A stretch of 64,000 nucleotides of DNA. Source: JAXLYE01 sp046351595. GTDB lineage: Bacteria > Myxococcota_A > Polyangia > Palsa-1104 > JAEUJZ01. The number at the start of each line of letters is the position of its first letter. Position 1 is the first letter of the stretch. The translations under genes were made by a program, and so were the position numbers. Location: assembly GCA_046351595.1 (NCBI GenBank), contig JAXLYE010000007.1:186001-250000 (forward strand), given 5' to 3'. Under the pieces are notes generated by a model. The model was not told the DNA's origin and searched no databases. It saw only the letters and a list, made by a program, of their open reading frames with translations. This document shows positions 31,925-39,240 of this stretch, piece by piece.

Positions 31925-32701
31925 ATGAGTCAGACCGTGACGCGCCAGACAACGATCCGTACCAGCGCCCGCACCGTCGGGACAGGCGCGGCTGTCCTGT
32001 CTTTCTGGGTGGGCCTGGGCCTGGCGCAGACCGCAAACGCGCAGCAGCCTGCGGCCGGCACCGTGGTCCTGCCGCCGGGCGGCCAGGCGTACCCGCAGCA
32101 GCCGTATGCGCAGCCGGGGCAGCCGGGGCAGCCGGGGCAGCCCGGGCAAGTAGTCCAGCCTGGGCAGCCGTACTACTCGCCGCCCGGGCAGCCGTACCCG
32201 CCGGGTTATGCGCAGCCGCAGCCCTATCCCGGCTATCCCTACGCGCAGCCTCCCTACGGCGGCGCCGCGCCCGAGCCGCAGCGTGTCATCACCGGCTGGC
32301 AGACCAAGAAGCCGCACTGGCCGCTGCTCATCGCCGGCATCAGCGTCCTCGGCGGCTCGTACCTTCTGACCGCGGGCATCACCGGCGCCATCCAGGCCAC
32401 CGACTGCGCGGTGAACACCACCCGCACCTCGTGTTCGACCAGCGGCACGTACTGGCCGATGTACATCCCGGTCGTCGGCCCGTTCATCGAGATGAGCTAC
32501 ATCAGCAGCAACTCGTGGGGGGCGCTGGCGTACCCGGGTCTGGTGTTCTCGGGGCTGGCGCAGTCCGCGGGCCTGGCGCTCATCATCGCCGGTGCCGTCG
32601 CGCCGCGGAAGGTCCCGATCTACAACAACGACCCGCGCCTCAGCATCGCGCCGTACACGCTGCCGAGCGGCGGCGGCGTGATGGCCAGCGGCCGCTTCTA
32701 G
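31925..32701 (+). CDS. Pro-Gly-Gln-rich exported protein with membrane segments
   Basis: 258 aa. AGGAGG five bases before the ATG fixes the start. A signal peptide ends near TANAQQ. Residues ~50-120 are a Pro/Tyr/Gln/Gly-rich region (PGQ repeats from 9-bp DNA units near 32115-32150). Two or three hydrophobic helices follow: WPLLIAGISVLGGSYLLTAG, YWPMYIPVVGPFIEMSYISS and YPGLVFSGLAQSAGLALIIA. The arrangement is common in myxobacterial membrane proteins of unknown role. Confidence 0.65.
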   Translation: MSQTVTRQTTIRTSARTVGTGAAVLSFWVGLGLAQTANAQQPAAGTVVLPPGGQAYPQQPYAQPGQPGQPGQPGQVVQPGQPYYSPPGQPYPPGYAQPQPYPGYPYAQPPYGGAAPEPQRVITGWQTKKPHWPLLIAGISVLGGSYLLTAGITGAIQATDCAVNTTRTSCSTSGTYWPMYIPVVGPFIEMSYISSNSWGALAYPGLVFSGLAQSAGLALIIAGAVAPRKVPIYNNDPRLSIAPYTLPSGGGVMASGRF

Positions 32702-32927
32702 CGCTCGTTCCTCTCCCTCCCTCGCTCCCTCCCTTTCCTCTCTTCCTTCCTACGCCGCCGCGCCGAGCTGGCGCGGTCTCGGCGAGTCCGGAGCTCCGCG
32801 GCCCGGACTCCGGAGCGCTCCGGAACTCCCTGATTCCCACCCGGCCGGCGCGCCGACCGGAGTCTGTCCGCCCGCACCGGCCGAGCGGTTTCGTCGAGCC
32901 CGCTGTGCCGGCGGCCCCTCGGGCGCG

Positions 32928-32957
32928 TTGACAAGGGCGGCGCCGGCGTCGTAAACC
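32928..32957 (+). promoter_or_regulatory. candidate promoter of the Sel1 gene
   Basis: Perfect TTGACA (32928-32933), 18-bp spacer, TAAACC (32952-32957), 35 bp before the chosen ATG at 32993. Confidence 0.4.
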
Positions 32958-32992
32958 GCTGCCCTGTTCAAGCTCCAAACAGGATGACTACG

Positions 32993-33895
32993 ATGCTGCG
33001 ATCCTCTGTCTCCCGACGTCCTCCGTTCGCTGCGCTGCTCCGTTCCGGCCTCCGGTTTCCTTTGCGGAAGGGCCTTCCGCTCCTGCCGTTCCTCATCGCC
33101 TGTGCCGGGCCGGCGCAGAATACGCAGTCGGACGAGGGCAAGGCCAAGCCCGCCGAGATCTGCTCGGACAACAAGGACTGCTACAACAAGGCCGCCGCCG
33201 CGCTCGCCGCCAAGGACAACGCCAAGGCGCTGCCGTTCCTGCCCAAGGCGTGCGAGCACGAGCCCAAGGCCTGCATGATCGCCGGCCAGATGCTGCAGAA
33301 GGGCGAGGGCGTGCCCGCCGACGTGCCGCGCGCCGCCGACTTCTTCGCCAAGGCCTGCGCCGGCGGCATCGCCATCGGCTGCGCCATCGAGGCCGACATC
33401 CGCTACAAGGGCGAGGGCGGCACGCCCGTCGACAAGGCGCGCGCGCGGGCGCTGTACGAGAAGACCTGCGGGCCCGAGATGCTCGAGAACTGCGGCAACG
33501 CCGGCATCATGAACGCGACCGGCGACGGCGGCCCCGAGGATAAGGCCAAGGCCCGCGGCTTCTACGACATGGCCTGCGGCGGCAACGACGCGCAGAGCTG
33601 CGTGGCCGGCGGCGTCATGTACCTGAACGGCGAGGGCGGCGCCAAGGACGAGGCCAAGGCCAAGACGTACTTCGAGAAGGCGTGCGAGGCCAAGAGCGCG
33701 GACGGCTGCTTCAACCTGGCCGTGGTCTTCGGCAAGGGACACGGCGTGGCCGTGGATCTGAACAAGTACAAGGAGCTGATGCAGAAGGCCTGCTCGATGG
33801 GCAGCACCAAGGGCTGTGATGCCGACAAGCAGCTCGCGGCCGAGATGGACAAGGCCAAGCAGCCGCCGGCCAAGCCGGCCAAGGGCAAGAAGTAG
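32993..33895 (+). CDS. Sel1-repeat cysteine-rich lipoprotein
   Basis: 300 aa. The ATG at 32993 is preferred because AGGA lies 8 nt upstream; an ATG at 32984 overlaps that site. A basic leader and hydrophobic segment end at LLPFLIACAG, a probable lipobox. The mature protein has about six Sel1-like repeats, each with a Cys pair (KACEHEPKACMIAGQMLQKGEG, KACAGGIAIGCAIEADIRYK, EKTCGPEMLENCGNAG), as in the Helicobacter Hcp beta-hairpin-type proteins. These act as protein-interaction scaffolds in the envelope. The tail is Lys/Pro/Ala-rich. Ligand unknown. Confidence 0.85.
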   Translation: MLRSSVSRRPPFAALLRSGLRFPLRKGLPLLPFLIACAGPAQNTQSDEGKAKPAEICSDNKDCYNKAAAALAAKDNAKALPFLPKACEHEPKACMIAGQMLQKGEGVPADVPRAADFFAKACAGGIAIGCAIEADIRYKGEGGTPVDKARARALYEKTCGPEMLENCGNAGIMNATGDGGPEDKAKARGFYDMACGGNDAQSCVAGGVMYLNGEGGAKDEAKAKTYFEKACEAKSADGCFNLAVVFGKGHGVAVDLNKYKELMQKACSMGSTKGCDADKQLAAEMDKAKQPPAKPAKGKK

Positions 33896-33912
33896 GAGCC
33901 GCCCGCGAGAGC

Positions 33913-33951
33913 GCCAGGTTTCCCGTCGCGTAAGAGCGTGGGAAACCTGGC
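33913..33951 (+). terminator. 12-bp perfect hairpin between convergent genes
   Basis: GCCAGGTTTCCC (33913-33924) and GGGAAACCTGGC (33940-33951), 15-nt loop, 18 nt after the Sel1 stop and ahead of the end of the convergent 70-aa gene. Probably a bidirectional terminator although no U-run follows. Confidence 0.6.
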
Positions 33952-33994
33952 TGGCTGCGGACGGGCGGGGCCGGGCCCGTCCGCGGGACCGTGC

Positions 33995-34207
33995 CTACAG
34001 CGTGCCCAGCGTCCCCAGAGTCCCGTGACGGAGGGTGCCGCGCGGGGCGCGCAGCGTACCGTGCAGGAGGGTCCCGTTGCGCAGCGTGCCCGAGCAGAGC
34101 GTGCCGGTGCGCAGCGTGCCCTCCTCGACGATCAGGGTTCCGCGCGGGGCGCGCAGCGTTCCCCGCGAGTCCATGTCCGCAGCCTGAAGGGAAGTAGTCG
34201 CTGTCAT
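33995..34207 (-). CDS. 70-aa GTL-repeat peptide
   Basis: Small protein with an excellent ribosome-binding site (AGGAGGAG just before the ATG), so very probably translated. After MTATTSLQAADMDS it consists of eleven GTL triplets spaced 7, 7, 5, 5, 5, 5, 7, 5, 3 and 3 residues apart, two of them inside a repeated RGTLRAPRGTL-like block. The five-residue periodicity recalls pentapeptide repeats, which form a square beta-helix, but the protein is too short for a full domain. It could instead be a precursor peptide or structural peptide. One Cys only. No partner gene adjoins. The upstream DNA is AT-rich, as expected of a promoter. Confidence 0.6.
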   Translation of the reverse strand: MTATTSLQAADMDSRGTLRAPRGTLIVEEGTLRTGTLCSGTLRNGTLLHGTLRAPRGTLRHGTLGTLGTL

Positions 34208-34727
34208 GGTCTCCTCCTGTTTCGGTACGGGTCGCCGCGGGCCGATTGTGCGTTTTGATTCCCATCCCGCAGCGCGGATGCCGCGTACTTTAGTCGCTCA
34301 TTCCGCGGAAGATGCAAGGTCAAATGATCTTTTTGTGACGATCGCTGTCGATTTTTTCTTGCGGTAGGCAGAACACGTCGTGCTTCTACAGGAATGAAGG
34401 AATCCAGAGAAACCCGCGGATTCGTAGGATCAGGCCGCCGCGGAGCCGCCTCTCCGTCGAAGAAACGCGCGGCACGCGGCTGTGCCGGGGGACTCCTGAT
34501 GCCGCAGCCGTGCTACGGAAGTGCATCCCGGTAGCGCGCTGCGCCCTATTCGGATTGGTAACTCCCAGAGAACGGAGTCAAACAAGATCCGTGGCACAGA
34601 GCCGGGTGGCTTGCTGCGGCGCCGCGCGATATGAGTGTTAAAGTAGTCTTTGAAGACTCGGGCCTGAACAAGAAGCCAGAATACGCCCTGGGCCCAGGCC
34701 AGACAGGTTACGAAGAAGAGAGGCAAG
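34208..34727. other. AT-richer intergenic region
   Basis: 520 bp between the divergent 70-aa gene and the SRPBCC gene. 34240-34420 is unusually AT-rich and contains T-runs (CTTTTTGTG, GATTTTTTC); the second follows a weak 4-bp stem (ATCG/CGAT). A dyad AGTCTT-TG-AAGACT lies at 34645-34658, 70 bp before the SRPBCC start. I see no tRNA and no supportable gene. It could hold promoters for both genes or a small RNA. Confidence 0.5.
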
Positions 34728-35324
34728 ATGGCTCTGCTGTTGACCGCTTCACTGCTCGCGCTCTTGCTGCCGGGATCCGGACTGACCGAGGCCGAGATCG
34801 AGCACGCCCTGGCCGGGAAGGTGCCGGCGCGCTCGGAGCCGTTCACCACACCCGAGGGAATGGCGACCGGGCGCGGCATCGGCGCCATCGCCATCGAGCG
34901 CCCCATCCACGAGGTCTGGGACACCCTGGCGCGCTTCGATGACCGCGCCGAGTATGTGCCGCGCCTGCTGTCCGTGACCGTGCTCGACCGGACTCCTTCC
35001 CGAATCCACGTACGCCAGGAGATCGACGCGTCGGTGCGCAAGGTGAAGTACACCGCGTTTTATGATCTGGACGCAGAGAAGCGGACGATCCACTGGACGC
35101 TGGACAAGAGCGCACCGGACAACGGCATCAAGGGCGTAGACGGGACCTACGCGCTGTACGAGGTTGCCCCGGGCCGGACGCTGCTCGTCTACCGCACGTG
35201 GCTGGACAGCGGGCTCAAGGTCCCGCAGTTCATCCAGCGCTACGTCGCGGTCCACTCCATCCCGAACCTCCTGCGCGCGATCAAGCAGCGCGTCGAGAGC
35301 GGCGGCGCCTGGAAGAAGAAGTAG
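34728..35324 (+). CDS. SRPBCC-fold (polyketide cyclase/START-like) protein
   Basis: 198 aa. A short hydrophobic N terminus (LLLTASLLALLLPGSGL) may be a signal peptide. The core ERPIHEVWDTLARFDDRAEYVPRLLSVTVLDRTPSRIHVRQEID and LLVYRTWLDSGLKVPQFIQRY is the SRPBCC/coenzyme-Q-binding-like fold for hydrophobic ligands. It is the second such protein in the window, with a similar C-terminal helix (see 26491-27318). AGAGG precedes the ATG by a few bases. Ligand unknown. Confidence 0.82.
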   Translation: MALLLTASLLALLLPGSGLTEAEIEHALAGKVPARSEPFTTPEGMATGRGIGAIAIERPIHEVWDTLARFDDRAEYVPRLLSVTVLDRTPSRIHVRQEIDASVRKVKYTAFYDLDAEKRTIHWTLDKSAPDNGIKGVDGTYALYEVAPGRTLLVYRTWLDSGLKVPQFIQRYVAVHSIPNLLRAIKQRVESGGAWKKK

Positions 35325-35457
35325 AAGGAGTCCGGAGTCCGTCCTCCCGGAGTCCGCGCGCTCGATTTCAGCCCGCGGATCGGCGACTCCGGAACCGCGC
35401 GCAGCCGCGAGTCCGCTCGGTGCTTGATTCCTCGCGCGCGCCGGCGTACGAGGGACC

Positions 35458-36054
35458 ATGCAAACGCTGCTCCCGGACATCGAGATGTGGTCGTGGCCGT
35501 CGCCGGCGCACGGCTACCCCTTCAACGGACACCTGCTGCGCCTGCCCGGACTGACCCTCGCCGTCGACCCGGTGGAGCCGGACGCCGAGACGCTGGCGGC
35601 GCTCGTGGCGGCGCGCCCGTCGCGCATCCTGCTGACCAACCGCAACCACACGCGCGCGGCGCAGCGGCTGCGTGAGCTCACCGGCGCGCGCATCGCGCTG
35701 CACCCCGCCGACACCGCGCACGCGCAGCAGCAGGGGGTGTCGATCGACGATGCGCTGCACGCCGACGAGTCGATCGGGCCGCTGCGCCTCGTCGACCTGT
35801 CGGGCAAGTCCGCGGGTGAGCTCGGCCTGCACTGGCCCGAGCGCCGCATCCTGCTGGTCGGTGACGCGCTCATCGGCGATCCGCCGGGCCGGTGCCGGCT
35901 GCTGCGGCCGCAGGTGATCGACGACCTCGCGCGCCTCAAGGCCAGCGTGCGCCGCGCCCTGGAGCTCGACTTCGACACGCTGCTCGTCGGCGACGGCGCG
36001 CCGATCCTGCACGACGCCCGCGCGCGCGTGGCCGAGCTGGTCGCGACATTCTGA
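35458..36054 (+). CDS. MBL-fold-like protein lacking the metal motif
   Basis: 198 aa. The N terminus FNGHLLRLPGLTLAVDPVEPD and the spaced loops LLTNRNHTRAAQRL, VDLSGKSAGELGLHWPERRILLVGDALIGDP and LLVGDGAPIL follow the metallo-beta-lactamase fold order. The HxHxDH motif is reduced to NRNHTRAA, and the usual third ligand strand has no clear His. It is therefore probably a non-catalytic or altered family member. GAGGG precedes the ATG. It ends 9 bp from the convergent kinase gene. Confidence 0.72.
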   Translation: MQTLLPDIEMWSWPSPAHGYPFNGHLLRLPGLTLAVDPVEPDAETLAALVAARPSRILLTNRNHTRAAQRLRELTGARIALHPADTAHAQQQGVSIDDALHADESIGPLRLVDLSGKSAGELGLHWPERRILLVGDALIGDPPGRCRLLRPQVIDDLARLKASVRRALELDFDTLLVGDGAPILHDARARVAELVATF

Positions 36055-36063
36055 GCGCGCCCG

Positions 36064-38415
36064 CTACGGCACGTACGTCTCGTCGAAGGCCAGGCCCTCT
36101 TCGGCGCGCTCGGGCAGGCGCGAGCTGCGCAGCGTCGGGCGCGGCTCCTCGTGCAGCAGGCGGAACACGACCAGCCACAGCAGCGTCAAAAGCGCCGCCG
36201 CCGCCGCCAGCCCGAGGATGCCGATGCGCAGGAGCGTCCGCCCGAGCTGATCGATGGGCCCGGTGATGTCGGGGTGGCGCTCCTGCACCACGACCACCCA
36301 GCCCGTGTCCTGGCCGCGCGCCAGCACCGGCTCCATCGCCGCTAGCCAGCGCCCGGCGTAGGCGCCGCCCGTCGGATCTTCGTACTCGGTGTCGACGCCG
36401 GGCTCGCCTGCGGCGACGGCCAGCGGGCCGCGCGGGGTCGCCTCGCCCGGGTCGCGGTGCAGCGCCTCGCCGGGCCGCGCCAAGTCGGCGCGCGCCTCGC
36501 TGCGCAGGCGCTCCATGCGATCGACCAGTGCGGCGCTGACGTGGTACGAGGGCAGCGGCTGGCGGTGGCGCAGGCGCTCGAGCAGCGCCGGGTGCTGCAG
36601 CAGCAGGCCCTTGTGCCCGCTCGCGTCCTCGCGGCTGTCGACCAGCACCGCGACCTGGCGCGAGCCCTCGCGGGCCCCCGGCCGCAGCTCGCCGAAGCGC
36701 CCGAGCTCGACGGTCATGCCCAGCACGCCCAGCACCTGGCTGCGCGGATCGTCGCGGCGGCCGCTCCAGATCGGGACCGAGAAGGCGACGATGCGGTTGC
36801 CGCTGGCCTGGCTCGAGAACACCACCGAGCGGTGGGGCGCGCGGATCGGCCGCAGATCCGCGGGCACCTGATCGCGCGGCAGGTCGCGGCCGCGGCCGTG
36901 GAAGTAGTCGCGGAAGGCCCAGCTCTTGCCGATGGTCTCGCTCTCGGGGACACGCGCCCACTGCAGGCCCGTGGCGTCGGCCAGGAACCAGCTCGTGGCC
37001 CCGAGCTCGGCGTGCTCGGTGCTGATCTCCTCGATGAACTGCTGCAGGCGCTGGCGCAGCCGCTCGCCCTGCGCGGTGGCGATGCGCTGGCGCGCGATCT
37101 CGGCCAGATCCGCGCGCACCGCCGGCGTCGCCGCCTCCTCCTCGAGCGCGCCCCAGCGCCGATCGACCTCGCGCGCCGCGGTTTCGGCGACGAAGCGCGC
37201 GGCGAAGCGCCCGGACTCAAGCGCGCGCCTCGTCAGCGCCTGGCGCGAGGTTCCGACCGCGGTGCGCAGCACCTGCGCGCCGACCAGCAGCATGACCAGC
37301 AACAGCAGCGCCGGCCCCAGCGCCCCGAGCAGCAGCAGCGGTCGCCGCGCCCGCTCGGCGTCGCGCGCCACCAGCGCCGAGAGCATGGCCTGCGCGTTGG
37401 GGTAGCGATCCTCGGGCGCGAGCGCCAGGCTGCGCGCGACGATCTGGCGCAGCGGCGCATCGATCGCATCGAGCTCGCCCGCCGGCGACGGCGCCGCGTA
37501 CACCAGCTCGCGGTAGGCGTGCAGGCGCTCGTGCAGCGTCGTGGCCTGCGACAGGTGCCGGCGCGTCTCGGCGCTGCGGTGCGGCGGCGACCCGGTCAGC
37601 ATCGCGAACAGCATCGCGCCCAGCGCGTACACGTCCCAGCGCGCGTCGGGCACGGCCAGAAGATCCGCCTGCTCGGGCGCCATGTAGAAGAACGTGCCGA
37701 GCGCCGGCCCCAGGCTCTCGTCGCCGGGCAGCCGCGACTGCCCGAAGTCCGCCAGCCGCGGCTTCATGTCGCCGTCGAGCAGCACGTTCGCGGGCTTGAG
37801 ATCGCAGTGCAGGATGCCGCGCCCGTGCGCGTGCACCAGCGCCTGCGCCACCGCGCGCGTGATGCGCACCGCCTCGGACACCGGCAGCGCGCCGCGCCGC
37901 ACCAGGGTTTCGAGCGAGCCGCGCTCGAGGTACTCCATGACGTAGAACGGCGGCGTCGCGTCCCAGCCGACCTCGATGAGCTGGACGATGTCGCGCTCGG
38001 TGTACAAAAACGCGAGCTTCTCGACCTCGCGCTGCAGGAGGTGCAGGTCCAGCCCGCCGGCGTGCGCGTAGAACTTGATGGCGACGAGCTTGCCGGTGTT
38101 CTGCTGGCGCGCGAGCCAGACCGTGCCGAAGGCGCCGCGGCCGAGCGGGCGCAGGATGTCATAGCCGCGCACCTCGGCGGGCGGTGTCGTCTCGTTGCCG
38201 CCCTCGAGCGAGCCGGCGGCGGTGCCGGTCGTGGTGCCGGTCGTGGTGCGCGCCCCCGGGGTCCGACCCGGCCCGCCGCGGCCCGCCGGCGGCGATACGT
38301 CGGGCGGGACGCGGTGCTCGGCGGGGGCGGCCTCGGTGGCGGCGAACGCGGTGGTCTCGTGCGGATCGGGTCCGCTGGGCTCATTCGCGGAAGCGGCGGC
38401 GGCTGACGGCGGCAT
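36064..38415 (-). CDS. Ser/Thr kinase with periplasmic Cache sensor
   Basis: 783 aa. A disordered N terminus (1-~75) precedes a Hanks-type kinase (residues ~82-340): glycine loop LGRGAFGTVWLA, catalytic Lys in VAIKFY, catalytic loop HCDLKPANVLL (HCD instead of HRD), DFG in LADFGQS, and activation segment GTFFYMAPEQ. A transmembrane helix (PLLLLGALGPALLLLVMLLVG) follows, then a ~300-residue periplasmic domain resembling a dCache sensor (WFLADATGLQWARVPE, GKSWAFRDYFHGRG, VAFSVPIWSG). A second transmembrane helix and a short tail follow. HCD loss often marks non-RD kinases that need no activation-loop phosphorylation. It would phosphorylate cytosolic targets in response to an external ligand. 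Confidence 0.9.
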   Translation of the reverse strand: MPPSAAAASANEPSGPDPHETTAFAATEAAPAEHRVPPDVSPPAGRGGPGRTPGARTTTGTTTGTAAGSLEGGNETTPPAEVRGYDILRPLGRGAFGTVWLARQQNTGKLVAIKFYAHAGGLDLHLLQREVEKLAFLYTERDIVQLIEVGWDATPPFYVMEYLERGSLETLVRRGALPVSEAVRITRAVAQALVHAHGRGILHCDLKPANVLLDGDMKPRLADFGQSRLPGDESLGPALGTFFYMAPEQADLLAVPDARWDVYALGAMLFAMLTGSPPHRSAETRRHLSQATTLHERLHAYRELVYAAPSPAGELDAIDAPLRQIVARSLALAPEDRYPNAQAMLSALVARDAERARRPLLLLGALGPALLLLVMLLVGAQVLRTAVGTSRQALTRRALESGRFAARFVAETAAREVDRRWGALEEEAATPAVRADLAEIARQRIATAQGERLRQRLQQFIEEISTEHAELGATSWFLADATGLQWARVPESETIGKSWAFRDYFHGRGRDLPRDQVPADLRPIRAPHRSVVFSSQASGNRIVAFSVPIWSGRRDDPRSQVLGVLGMTVELGRFGELRPGAREGSRQVAVLVDSREDASGHKGLLLQHPALLERLRHRQPLPSYHVSAALVDRMERLRSEARADLARPGEALHRDPGEATPRGPLAVAAGEPGVDTEYEDPTGGAYAGRWLAAMEPVLARGQDTGWVVVVQERHPDITGPIDQLGRTLLRIGILGLAAAAALLTLLWLVVFRLLHEEPRPTLRSSRLPERAEEGLAFDETYVP

Positions 38416-38700
38416 GGCGCGCTCGAAGTGGCGCGCAATCTACCACGGGCACGCGGCCGCGCCCCAGGCATCGCCGCGCTGCGGACGGCTACAGCCCCAC
38501 CCGATGCAGGCCGCCTGCCGTCGAGCGCTCGACGCCTCTGTCCTTGTGTGGGCTGTGGTGCGGCGCGCTTCCGGTTGCAATCGGAATCGTCGTCAACCCA
38601 CCCGTAGACTTGGATATAGTCGGTACTGGGCCCGACGCGGCCGAGCGAGACGCGCCCTCGCCGGACGCAGCACTGCCGGGGTCCAAGCACGCCTGCGAAC

Positions 38701-39147
38701 ATGGCTGACCTGTCGAATCAGCGCGGCTCGTTCTCGCCGCCGCGCCAGCTTGAAGAGTTCCTGATCGAGCGACCCGTCGGCCGCGGCGCGAGCGGCCACG
38801 TCTACCTCGCGCGCGACACCGTCCTCGATCGCGCGGTCGCCATCAAGTTCCTCGGTGGGCGCCAGCTCGGCGAGCACGCGCGGCGGCGCTTTTTGGTCGA
38901 GGCCCGCGCCATCGCCCGCCTCAAGCACCCGAGCGTCGTCACCGTCTACCGCTTCGGCGAGTGGATGGGCCGACCGTACCTCGTCTCGGAGTATGTGCCC
39001 GGCCAGAGCCTGGCGCGCCTGCCCAAGCCCATCCCGTGGCGCCGCGCCCTGACCATCGGCGCCGAGCTGGCCCGCGGCCTCGCCGCCGCGCACCAGGAGG
39101 GCGTGCTGCACCGCGACATCAAGCCAGCCACGCGCCGCCCCGAGTGA
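38701..39147 (+). CDS. N-terminal part of a split Ser/Thr kinase
   Basis: 148 aa. It carries the whole N-lobe and the first part of the C-lobe of a Hanks kinase: VGRGASGHVYLA glycine loop, Lys49 in VAIKF, Glu67 of helix C in FLVEARAIARL, hinge YLVSEYVPGQSL and the catalytic loop HRDIKPA (137-143). It then leaves the family for TRRPE and stops. The Asn of HRDxKPxN, DFG, APE and everything after are missing, so alone it cannot be a kinase. The break is at the 11-mer repeat 39120-39130; the missing part continues in frame from 48848. It may be a broken gene, or the first exon-like piece of a gene restored by DNA excision. Confidence 0.85.
   Translation: MADLSNQRGSFSPPRQLEEFLIERPVGRGASGHVYLARDTVLDRAVAIKFLGGRQLGEHARRRFLVEARAIARLKHPSVVTVYRFGEWMGRPYLVSEYVPGQSLARLPKPIPWRRALTIGAELARGLAAAHQEGVLHRDIKPATRRPE
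39115..39130 (+). repeat. left direct repeat of the kinase interruption
   Basis: GACATCAAGCCAGCCA, in frame as Asp-Ile-Lys-Pro-Ala. It matches 48843-48858 at 15 of 16 positions; CAAGCCAGCCA (39120-39130) is identical in both. Confidence 0.9.
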
Positions 39148-39240
39148 GCCCGCCGCGCAATCGATCCGCACGCGCGCCCGGCCGCGGCAGCCAGCGAAGC
39201 GGGACCCGCGCCGTCCGGTGCGGACGTCTCGGGATTCCGC

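Noticed and set aside
34208..34727. tRNA gene in the long AT-richer gap
   Set aside because: No T-loop (GGTTCGAAT-like) or acceptor stem could be found.
34430..35053. 207-codon minus-strand frame over the SRPBCC gene
   Set aside because: Overlaps a gene with clear homology and has no ribosome-binding site.
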